From: Competibacteraceae bacterium UBA3908
GTDB lineage: Bacteria > Pseudomonadota > Gammaproteobacteria > Competibacterales > Competibacteraceae
Direction: 5' to 3'
DNA length: 15,382 nucleotides
NCBI GenBank assembly: GCA_002391525.1
Contig: DGFE01000146.1
Coordinates: 1 to 15,382 of the forward strand
The notes beneath the pieces are model-generated. The model ran no database searches, was not told the origin of the DNA, and was given only the letters and a program-made list of their open reading frames with translations. The first letter of the stretch is position 1. Each line of letters opens with the position of its first letter. The position numbers and the translations under genes are program-made. This document shows, in pieces, positions 6,859 to 13,430 of this stretch.

Positions 6859-8412
6859 ATGAGCGGCTCCAAAAACGTCATGACTCAAAATTCCGCCCCC
6901 TCTCCCCCCGCCGCGACCCCGCGCCTGGACGCGGTTGACCGACCAGCCGTCTTCCGGCCGGGACGCTTGCGGTATTGGCTTGTCTATCCGGCCACCATCA
7001 GCCTGCTCTATGTACTCGGCGGTCTACTCTGGTTGCTGGTCGCCAACCCCCTGTTAAGCGCCTGGCTTCACGACGCCCCACCCTCGCCCCTCTCCCGTCA
7101 GTGGCCGAACGTACTGGCGATCATCGCCAGCGGCGGTTTGCTCCATTGGCTGCTGAAAATCCACGACAAACCGGCCTACCGCGACCTGGAAGCACGTGTC
7201 CGGGAACGCACGGACGAACTCCTGGCCAGCAACCGGACCCTGGAGCAGCAAATCGCCGCGCGCATCCAGGTGGAATATGCCCTGCGCGACAGCGAAGAGC
7301 GGTTTCGCCAATTGGCCGAACATATCCGGGAAGTGTTCTGGGTGTACGGCATCGGGGAAGAGAGGCTGCTCTACGTCAGTCCGGCTTACGAAGAGGTTTG
7401 GGAGCGGCCCATCCAGGGCTTGTACGACCGGCCGCTGGACTGGATCGAGGCGGTTCATCCCGACGACCGGCCGCGGGTCCAGGTCGCCCGCCTCGCCATG
7501 CTGGGACGGGGCTATCTCGACGAGGAATATCGGATCGTCCGTCCCGACGGCGCGATCCGCTGGATTTGGGATCGCGGCTTTCCCATTCATGACGAAGCCG
7601 GCTACGTCTACCGCATCGCCGGCCTGACCGAGGATATCACGGCCCGCAGGCTGGCCGAGGACCGGCTGCGGCGGCAGCAGGTGGAACTGGCCCGGATGTC
7701 GCGGCTCAGCCTGGCGGTCGAACTGGCCTCCAACCTGGCTCACGAACTCAACCAGCCGCTGGCCGCCATCGTGGCCTACACCCAGGCGTGCCTGACCCTG
7801 CTGCGGCAGGATCACGCCGATCCCCGCGAACTGACCGGAACGCTCGATGAAATCGTCAATCAGGGGCTGCGAGCCGGCGGGATCATCCGCCACCTGCGCG
7901 AACTGGTGCGGAAACATCCGGCCGCCCAGGCCGCGCTCGACCTCAACAGTCTGATCGAGGCCGTCATCCACTACGCGCAACTGGAGCTGCGTCAGGCCGG
8001 GGTCACCCTGAAACTGGAACTGGCGGAAGCCCTGCCGCCGGTCCTGGCCGATGACATCCAGACTCAACTGGCGGTGCTGTACCTGATTCGCAACGCCATC
8101 GAGGCGATGCCCGAAACGGGCGACGGACCGCGCGAACTGACCCTGCGCACCGCTCCGCTCGACGCCGACCGGATACTCGCCACCGTTCGCGATACCGGAT
8201 CCGGTTTCGGCGCGGAAACCGTCGAGCGGCTGTTCGAGCCCTTCTTCAGCACCAAGCCGGGCGGCATGGGACTGGGACTGGCGGTCAGCCGCTCCATCAT
8301 CGAATCCCAGGGCGGCCAGCTGTGGGCCACGGCGAATCCCGACCGCGGAGCGTCATTTCATTTTACCCTGCCGATTCACAACAACCCCCAATGCTCGGCC
8401 GCGCGCTCATGA
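6859..8412 (+). CDS. Membrane PAS-domain sensor histidine kinase (FixL/DctB-class core)
   Basis: A 517-residue kinase. After a proline-rich cytoplasmic start there are two membrane helices (about 38-62 and 82-99) enclosing a short loop, then a helical linker (105-142), a PAS domain of the PAS_3 type (about 143-263), phosphoacceptor H295 in ASNLAHELNQP, and an ATPase domain with N412 in LIRNAIEAM, DTGSG (445-449) and MGLGLAVS (470-477). The PAS domain lacks an obvious haem-ligand histidine of the FixL kind, so oxygen sensing by haem is not supported. GGGAG at 6846-6850 (within CCGGGAGCC) lies 8 bases upstream of the ATG. The gap to the first kinase is 16 bp and its stop overlaps the response regulator start, so both kinases probably feed the same regulator. 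The core is similar to that of the first kinase but the input domains differ, pointing to domain exchange rather than a simple duplication. Confidence 0.9.
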   Translation: MSGSKNVMTQNSAPSPPAATPRLDAVDRPAVFRPGRLRYWLVYPATISLLYVLGGLLWLLVANPLLSAWLHDAPPSPLSRQWPNVLAIIASGGLLHWLLKIHDKPAYRDLEARVRERTDELLASNRTLEQQIAARIQVEYALRDSEERFRQLAEHIREVFWVYGIGEERLLYVSPAYEEVWERPIQGLYDRPLDWIEAVHPDDRPRVQVARLAMLGRGYLDEEYRIVRPDGAIRWIWDRGFPIHDEAGYVYRIAGLTEDITARRLAEDRLRRQQVELARMSRLSLAVELASNLAHELNQPLAAIVAYTQACLTLLRQDHADPRELTGTLDEIVNQGLRAGGIIRHLRELVRKHPAAQAALDLNSLIEAVIHYAQLELRQAGVTLKLELAEALPPVLADDIQTQLAVLYLIRNAIEAMPETGDGPRELTLRTAPLDADRILATVRDTGSGFGAETVERLFEPFFSTKPGGMGLGLAVSRSIIESQGGQLWATANPDRGASFHFTLPIHNNPQCSAARS

Positions 8413-9023
8413 ACGATACGCCGGCTGTCTTTCTCATCGACGACGACCAGGCCGTGCGCGATGCCGTCGGCCTGCTGTTGCAAACCAGCGGGCTGGCCGT
8501 GGAAACCTTCGCCAGCGCGGCCGGCTTCCTCGAATCCGGCGCCGCCCAGCAGCCCGGCTGCCTGGTGCTGGACGTGCGGATGCCGGGCATGAGCGGCCTG
8601 GATCTGCAAAAAAAGCTCAGGGAGCAGGGCTGCCGCATCCCGATCATCTTCATGACCGGCCATGGCGACGTGCCGATGGCGATCCGGGCCATGAAGGCCG
8701 GCGCTTTCGATTTCATCGAAAAACCTTTTCAAGGCCAAACCCTGCTGGCGCGAGTCCACGAGGCGCTGGCGCTCGATGCCCGGGAACGCCGCCGGCAAGG
8801 CCGGCGCGAGGAGGTCGCGGCGCGGATGGCGCTGTTGTCGCCGCGCGAGCGGGAAGTGCTGGAGCGGGTGGCGGCCGGGCAGTACAACAAGGTCATCGCC
8901 GCCGAACTCGGGATCAGCCTCTCCACCGTGGAAATCCACCGCAAACGGGTCATGGAGAAGCTGCGAGCCGAATCGCTTTCGGATTTGATCCGAATGCTGG
9001 CGCTGCTGAACGACGAAGGGTGA
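8409..9023 (+). CDS. FixJ-family response regulator (receiver plus LuxR-type HTH)
   Basis: A 204-residue two-domain regulator. The receiver (residues about 5-120) has D11-D13, phosphoacceptor D55 in VLDVRMPGMSG, T83 in FMTGHGDVPM and K105 in IEKPF. The MTGHGDVPMAIRAMKAGA stretch is typical of the FixJ/NarL-like TtrR/StyR group. A linker leads to a LuxR-type DNA-binding domain (about 143-200) with LSPREREVLERVAAG and the recognition region STVEIHRKRVMEKL. Its ATG overlaps the stop of the second kinase by 4 bp. It is the last gene of the copA run and the obvious partner of the two kinases. The regulated promoter is not known; the region upstream of copA is the natural first candidate, but this is an inference. 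In rhizobia the related FixLJ controls cytochrome oxidase genes including a copper ATPase, which makes the link worth noting without proving orthology. Confidence 0.93.
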   Translation: MNDTPAVFLIDDDQAVRDAVGLLLQTSGLAVETFASAAGFLESGAAQQPGCLVLDVRMPGMSGLDLQKKLREQGCRIPIIFMTGHGDVPMAIRAMKAGAFDFIEKPFQGQTLLARVHEALALDARERRRQGRREEVAARMALLSPREREVLERVAAGQYNKVIAAELGISLSTVEIHRKRVMEKLRAESLSDLIRMLALLNDEG

Positions 9024-9038
9024 ACGGGACGGTCACCC
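9018..9038. terminator. Possible hairpin between convergent genes
   Basis: GGGTGA (9018-9023, including the regulator stop codon) is matched by TCACCC (9033-9038) with a 9-base loop. It lies in the short gap between the copA-operon end and the convergent crotonase gene. There is no T-tract on either side, so it is at best a weak bidirectional or Rho-assisted terminator. Confidence 0.3.
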
Positions 9039-9052
9039 GCCGCCGCAAGGAT

Positions 9053-9823
9053 TTACTGGCCCGGGCGCCGGTGCTCCACGAACGCCCGCAAGGCGGTCAG
9101 CGCTGCCGGCGTGCGCAGTTGCTCCATAAAATGCCGGCTCTCCAACGCCATCGTTTCCCGCACGGCGTCGCTCTCGCTCCGTTTCAGCAATGCCTTGGCC
9201 AGCCGCACCGCCGCCGGCTGCCGGGCCAGCCGCCGCGCCTTGGTCAGCGCCAGTTCGAGCGTCGCCTCCGCATCGGCGCCGACTCCGTTGATCAAACCCC
9301 ATTCCAGCGCCTGCTCGGCGCTGAACGGTTCACCCAGCAACACCAGTTCCGCCGCCCGCGGATAACCGACCAGCCGCGGCAACAGCAGGCTGGACGCCGC
9401 TTCCGGACACAGCCCGAGATTCACGAACGGCAACAGCAGGATCGCCCCGGCCCGGGCGTACACCAGATCGCAATGCAGCAGCAGGGTGACACCGATGCCG
9501 ACCGCCACCCCGTTCACGGCCGCGAGCAACGGCTTCTCGAACTGGCGCAGCGCCGTCAGGAACCGGAAAACCGGGCTGTCCACGCCGGTCGGCGGCGCCG
9601 CCAGGAAGTCGGCGATATCGTTGCCGCCGGTGAAACTGTCGCCGCTGCCGGTCAGCACCACCACGCCGACGGACGGGTCCCCGGCGGCGTGCTCCAGCGC
9701 CGTCGTCAGCGCGGCGTACATCGCCAGCGTCAGGGCGTTCTTCTTGTCGGGACGGTGCAGGCGAACCAACAGCACCCCATCCCGTCGCTCGGTTAGAATT
9801 TCCCGCGTACTCGTATCCGTCAC
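9053..9823 (-). CDS. Enoyl-CoA hydratase/isomerase (crotonase) family protein, probably isomerase type
   Basis: A 256-residue crotonase-fold protein, the normal length for a single-domain member. Oxyanion-hole segments are seen at FTGGNDIADF (64-73) and NGVAVGIGV (104-112). In the active-site stretch LLPFVNLGLCPEAASS (130-145) there is a glutamate at E141, but the position of the first hydratase glutamate carries a hydrophobic or proline residue. One glutamate within an F-x-N-L-G-x-x-P-E pattern resembles delta3,delta2-enoyl-CoA isomerases, so moving a double bond in unsaturated acyl-CoA is more likely than adding water. The start is GTG at 9823-9821, supported by GGAGG 7 bases upstream. The gene is convergent with the copA operon and divergent from the nicotinate phosphoribosyltransferase gene. 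Substrate specificity cannot be read from the sequence. Confidence 0.88.
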   Translation of the reverse strand: MTDTSTREILTERRDGVLLVRLHRPDKKNALTLAMYAALTTALEHAAGDPSVGVVVLTGSGDSFTGGNDIADFLAAPPTGVDSPVFRFLTALRQFEKPLLAAVNGVAVGIGVTLLLHCDLVYARAGAILLLPFVNLGLCPEAASSLLLPRLVGYPRAAELVLLGEPFSAEQALEWGLINGVGADAEATLELALTKARRLARQPAAVRLAKALLKRSESDAVRETMALESRHFMEQLRTPAALTALRAFVEHRRPGQ

Positions 9824-9952
9824 GGCAAGCCCTCCGCTATGCTGTTGAAACCCGACTCCACGAATCCCGCCGCTCTCTCGCCGAGCGACGGCCCATCGGC
9901 CTCGTCAACACGGTAACGGTGCTTGCCCGCATCCTCAGACTCAGGTAACACC
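9824..9952. promoter_or_regulatory. Divergent intergenic region upstream of the crotonase-family and nicotinate phosphoribosyltransferase genes
   Basis: A 129-bp gap between divergent genes that should contain both promoters. I see a ribosome binding site at each end but no convincing -35/-10 pair, operator dyad or riboswitch. A lone TTGAAA at 9845-9850 has no matching -10 at normal spacing on the plus strand. Confidence 0.35.
9831..9835 (-). promoter_or_regulatory. Ribosome binding site deciding a GTG start for the crotonase-family gene
   Basis: On the minus strand GGAGG lies 7 bases before the GTG at 9823-9821. The next in-frame ATG is well inside the fold, after the first conserved strand, so the GTG start is preferred. 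Confidence 0.7.
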
Positions 9953-11287
9953 ATGAACATTGCGAACAGCGTGCTGCTGACCGATCTCTATCAGCTCACC
10001 ATGCTCCAGACTTATCACGCCGAACGCATGCAGGAAACGGCTGTGTTCGAGCTGTTTGCCCGCCGGCTGCCCCCCGAACGGGGTTTCCTGCTCGCTGCCG
10101 GACTGGAGCCGGCGCTGAACTGGCTGGAAAACCTGCATTTCACCGCCGGGGAACTGGACTGGCTGGCCGGCTGCGGTCGCTTCAGCCCCGAGTTCCTGGC
10201 CTCCCTGGCGGGCTTCCGGTTCACCGGCGCGGTGCACGCGCTGCCGGAAGGAACGGCGTTTTTCGCCGACGAACCGATCCTGCGGATCACCGCCCCGCTG
10301 CCGCAGGCCCAACTGGTCGAAAGCCGACTGATCAACCTGATTCACTTTCAGACCCTGGTCGCCACCAAGGCCGCCCGCTGCGTGCTGGCCGCGCCCGGCA
10401 AGCTGCTGGTGGATTTCGGGATGCGGCGCGCCCATGGCGCCGAAGCCGCGCTGCTCGCCGCCCGGGCGACCTACGTGGCCGGCTTCGCCGGCACCGCCAC
10501 CGTGCTGGCCGGAATGCATTTCGGCATCCCCCTGTTCGGGACCATGGCGCACTCGCTGGTCCAGGCCCACGACCGCGAGGAGGATGCCTTCCTGCATTTC
10601 GCCGCCGCCCAGCCCGGCAACGTGACCCTGCTGCTCGACACCTACGACACCGAGGCCGCCGCCCGCAAGCTGGTCGAACTCGCCCCCGGTTTTCAGGCGC
10701 GCGGCATCGCCGTCAGGGGCGTGCGCCTCGACAGCGGCGACATCGGCGAACACGCCCGGCGCGTTCGGCGCATCCTCGACGACGGCGACCTGCGCCAGGT
10801 CACCGTGTTCGGCAGCGGCGATCTCGACGAACACCGTATCGGCGAGCTGCTGGCCAGCGGGGCGCCGTTCGACGGGTTCGGCATCGGCACCCGGCTGGAC
10901 GTCTCCACCGACGCCCCGACCCTCGACATGGTCTACAAGCTGCAGGAATACGCCGGCAAGCCTCGCCGCAAACGCTCCGAGGGCAAGGCCACCTGGCCGG
11001 GTCGCAAGCAGGTGTACCGACGGATCGTCGATGGCGCGTTCGCCGACGACTGCCTCGGTCTGGAAGACCACCCGCGACCGGGCGAACCGTTGCTGATCCC
11101 GGTGATGGAAAACGGCCGGCGCTTGCAGCCGCCAACACCGCTGGCCGCCATCCGCGACCGGGTCCGGGCGCAACTGGCGGCCCTGCCGCCCGCCTTGCGC
11201 GCCAACCGGACCACGCCACCCTACCCGGTGCACATCGCCCCCGAACTGCGCGAACTGACCGACCGACTGGATCGGGAACCCCACTGA
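9953..11287 (+). CDS. pncB: Nicotinate phosphoribosyltransferase
   Basis: A 444-residue enzyme of the NAPRTase family, which joins nicotinate to PRPP, normally with ATP use, to give nicotinate mononucleotide for NAD salvage. Recognisable blocks are LLTDLYQLTMLQTYH (8-22), LVDFGMRRAHGAEAA (152-166), FGTMAHSLVQAHD (195-207), LLDTYDT (227-233), GVRLDSGDI (256-264), FGSGDLDE (286-293) and GFGIGTRLDVSTDAP (308-322). The FGMRRAHG and GTMAHS elements favour nicotinate over nicotinamide enzymes; H200 or H206 is the probable phosphorylated histidine of the family. AGGT lies 6 bases before the ATG at 9953, which leads directly into the conserved N-terminal block. The CoA-transferase gene begins 25 bp downstream, so the two are probably co-transcribed, although no direct metabolic link between them is obvious. 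Confidence 0.95.
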   Translation: MNIANSVLLTDLYQLTMLQTYHAERMQETAVFELFARRLPPERGFLLAAGLEPALNWLENLHFTAGELDWLAGCGRFSPEFLASLAGFRFTGAVHALPEGTAFFADEPILRITAPLPQAQLVESRLINLIHFQTLVATKAARCVLAAPGKLLVDFGMRRAHGAEAALLAARATYVAGFAGTATVLAGMHFGIPLFGTMAHSLVQAHDREEDAFLHFAAAQPGNVTLLLDTYDTEAAARKLVELAPGFQARGIAVRGVRLDSGDIGEHARRVRRILDDGDLRQVTVFGSGDLDEHRIGELLASGAPFDGFGIGTRLDVSTDAPTLDMVYKLQEYAGKPRRKRSEGKATWPGRKQVYRRIVDGAFADDCLGLEDHPRPGEPLLIPVMENGRRLQPPTPLAAIRDRVRAQLAALPPALRANRTTPPYPVHIAPELRELTDRLDREPH

Positions 11288-11312
11288 AATCTCCATTGAC
11301 AGGATCGTATCC

Positions 11313-13343
11313 ATGCCCGCGTCTCACCCCCATCCCCTGCTGTCTTCCCAGCCGTTCACCAGCAAAGGCAAGATCGTCACCGCCGACGAGGCGGTGCGGC
11401 TGATCCGCGACGGCGACACCGTGGCCACCGGCGGTTTCGTCGGGATTGGCTTCGCCGAACATCTGGCCATCGCCCTGGAAAACCAGTTTCTGGAAACCGG
11501 CCGACCGCGCGATCTCACCCTGGTCTACGCCGCTGGCCAGGGGGATGGCCGCGAGCGCGGTCTGAACCATCTCGGTCACGAGGGGCTGGTTCGGCGGGTG
11601 ATCGGCGGCCACTGGGGGCTGGTGCCCAAGCTGGGTCAGTTGGCCATCGCCGGCAAGATCGAAGCCTACAACCTGCCGCAGGGCGTGATTTCCCACCTGT
11701 TCCGCGACATCGCCGCCCACAAGCCCGGTTCCCTGAGCACGGTCGGGCTGGGTACCTTCGTGGACCCGCGCTTCGGCGGCGGCAAGATGAACGCCATCAC
11801 CACCGAGGACATCGTGGAATTGATGCCCATCGGCGGCAAGGAGTATCTGTTCTACAAGGCGTTTCCGATCAACGTCGCCCTGATTCGCGGCACCAGCGCC
11901 GATCCCGACGGCAACATCTCGATGGAGCGGGAGGCGCTGACCCTGGAGGTGCTGGCCATCGCCACCGCCGTCCACAACTCCGGTGGCGTGGTGATCGTCC
12001 AGGTCGAGCGCCTGGCCGAACGCGGCAGCCTGCATCCGCGCAACGTCAAGATTCCCGGCGTACTGGTCGACTGCGTCGTGGTCGCTCCGCCCGAACATCA
12101 CTGGCAAACCTTCGACACTCCCTACAACCCGGCCTTCAGCGGCGAAATCCGGGTGCCGCTGCAATCCATTCCGCCCATGCCGTTGAGCGCGCGCAAGCTG
12201 ATCGCCCGCCGCGCCGCGTTTGAAATCCTGCCCAACAGCGTGGTCAACCTCGGCATCGGGATGCCGGAAGGCATCGCCAACGTCGCCAACGAAGAAAAGA
12301 TCATCAGCCTGATGACCCTGACCGCCGAACCGGGGGTGCTCGGCGGCATTCCGGCGGGAGGACTCAACTTCGGCGCGGCCAGCAACACCCAGGCGATCAT
12401 CGACCAGCCCTCGCAGTTCGATTTCTACGATGGCGGGGGGTTGGACATCGCTTTCCTCGGCATGGCCCAGGTGGACCGGCAGGGCAACGTCAACGTCAGC
12501 AAGTTCGGCAGCAGGTTGGCCGGCGCCGGTGGCTTCATCAACATCAGCCAGAACGCCAAGCGGGTGGTGTTCGTCGGCACCTTCACCAACGGCGGCGAAG
12601 TCGCCATCGAGGATGGCCGGCTGCGGATCGTCAAACCCGGCAAGGGCCGCAAGTTTCTCGACGAAGTGGAGCACCGCACCTTCAGCGGTTCGCACGCCAT
12701 CGCCAAGGGTCAGCCGGTGCTCTACGTCACCGAGCGCTGCGTGTTCCAACTCGGCCGCGACGGCATGGAACTGATCGAAATCGCGCCCGGCGTGAACTTG
12801 CAGCGCGACATTCTGGAGCAGATGGATTTCCAGCCGGTCATGAAACAGCCGCCGCGCCCGATGGACGCGCGCATCTTCCACGCCGAGCCGATGGGCCTGC
12901 GCCGCGCCCTGCTGCGGCTGCCCATCGAGCAGCGCTTCACCTACGACCCGGAGGAGGATTTGTTCTTCGTCAATCTGGAAGGCTACGAAATCAAGACCCT
13001 GGACGACGCCGAAGCCATCCGCCGGCAGGTAGCGAAACATCTGACGCCGCTGGGCCGCAAGACTTACGCCGTGGTCAACTACGACAACTTCACCATCGAT
13101 CCGGACCTGATCGATCCGTACACCGACATCATCAAGGACCTGATGAACCGCTTCTATTCCGGCGTGACCCGCTACACCACCAGCGCCTTCCTGCGCATGA
13201 AGCTGGGCGACGCCCTGGAACAGCGCGACGTGGCGCCGTACATTTTCGAGAGCGCCGGCGAAGCCCGTCGCCATGTACGCGACGCCCAGTCCGGCCTGAC
13301 CGACGAGGAGCTGGAAATCGCCAGTTACGGCGGCACCGGATGA
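11313..13343 (+). CDS. Family I acyl-CoA:acetate (propionate) CoA-transferase with extra C-terminal domain
   Basis: A 676-residue enzyme with both halves of a family I CoA-transferase fused, as in propionate CoA-transferase (Pct) and YdiF. It would swap CoA between short-chain acids such as acetate, propionate or 3-keto acids. The N-terminal half starts KGKIVTADEAVRLIRDGDTV (18-37) and contains GGFVGIGFAEHLA (40-52). The second half has NLGIGMPEG (312-320) and the catalytic glutamate E339 in LTAEPGVLGGIPAGG (336-350). The core ends near residue 535; typical single-chain relatives are about 520-530 residues. The remaining 135 or so residues form a separate domain that includes LGRKTYAVVNYDNFTID and a YSGVTRYTTSAFLRMK stretch. 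AGGA lies 8 bases before the ATG. The next gene is Pta, which fits a role in acetyl-CoA/acetate handling. The exact acid pair cannot be decided from the sequence. Confidence 0.9.
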   Translation: MPASHPHPLLSSQPFTSKGKIVTADEAVRLIRDGDTVATGGFVGIGFAEHLAIALENQFLETGRPRDLTLVYAAGQGDGRERGLNHLGHEGLVRRVIGGHWGLVPKLGQLAIAGKIEAYNLPQGVISHLFRDIAAHKPGSLSTVGLGTFVDPRFGGGKMNAITTEDIVELMPIGGKEYLFYKAFPINVALIRGTSADPDGNISMEREALTLEVLAIATAVHNSGGVVIVQVERLAERGSLHPRNVKIPGVLVDCVVVAPPEHHWQTFDTPYNPAFSGEIRVPLQSIPPMPLSARKLIARRAAFEILPNSVVNLGIGMPEGIANVANEEKIISLMTLTAEPGVLGGIPAGGLNFGAASNTQAIIDQPSQFDFYDGGGLDIAFLGMAQVDRQGNVNVSKFGSRLAGAGGFINISQNAKRVVFVGTFTNGGEVAIEDGRLRIVKPGKGRKFLDEVEHRTFSGSHAIAKGQPVLYVTERCVFQLGRDGMELIEIAPGVNLQRDILEQMDFQPVMKQPPRPMDARIFHAEPMGLRRALLRLPIEQRFTYDPEEDLFFVNLEGYEIKTLDDAEAIRRQVAKHLTPLGRKTYAVVNYDNFTIDPDLIDPYTDIIKDLMNRFYSGVTRYTTSAFLRMKLGDALEQRDVAPYIFESAGEARRHVRDAQSGLTDEELEIASYGGTG

Positions 13344-13359
13344 CACCCGCCGCTTTTTT
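13328..13359 (+). terminator. Rho-independent terminator at the end of the CoA-transferase gene
   Basis: CGGCGG (13328-13333) pairs with CCGCCG (13347-13352) around a 13-base loop, and after one C comes TTTTTT (13354-13359). The left arm lies within the last codons and the stop codon sits in the loop. A six-pair all-GC stem plus T6 is a reasonable intrinsic terminator, which would make pta a separate transcription unit. Confidence 0.55.
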
Positions 13360-13430
13360 GTATCGGGCCATGGCCGAACGGGTGTATCCTACGCTGCATC
13401 GCAACATCGTTTATCCGGAAGGGCACGGCC

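Noticed and set aside
6859..8412. Calling the second kinase a true haem-based oxygen sensor FixL
   Set aside because: The PAS domain shows no obvious haem-ligand histidine region of FixL; only the kinase core is similar.
10800..13346. An 848-codon minus-strand frame opposite pncB and the CoA-transferase gene
   Set aside because: It spans two real genes and their junction, has biased composition and no motif; it is a shadow of the high-GC third codon position.
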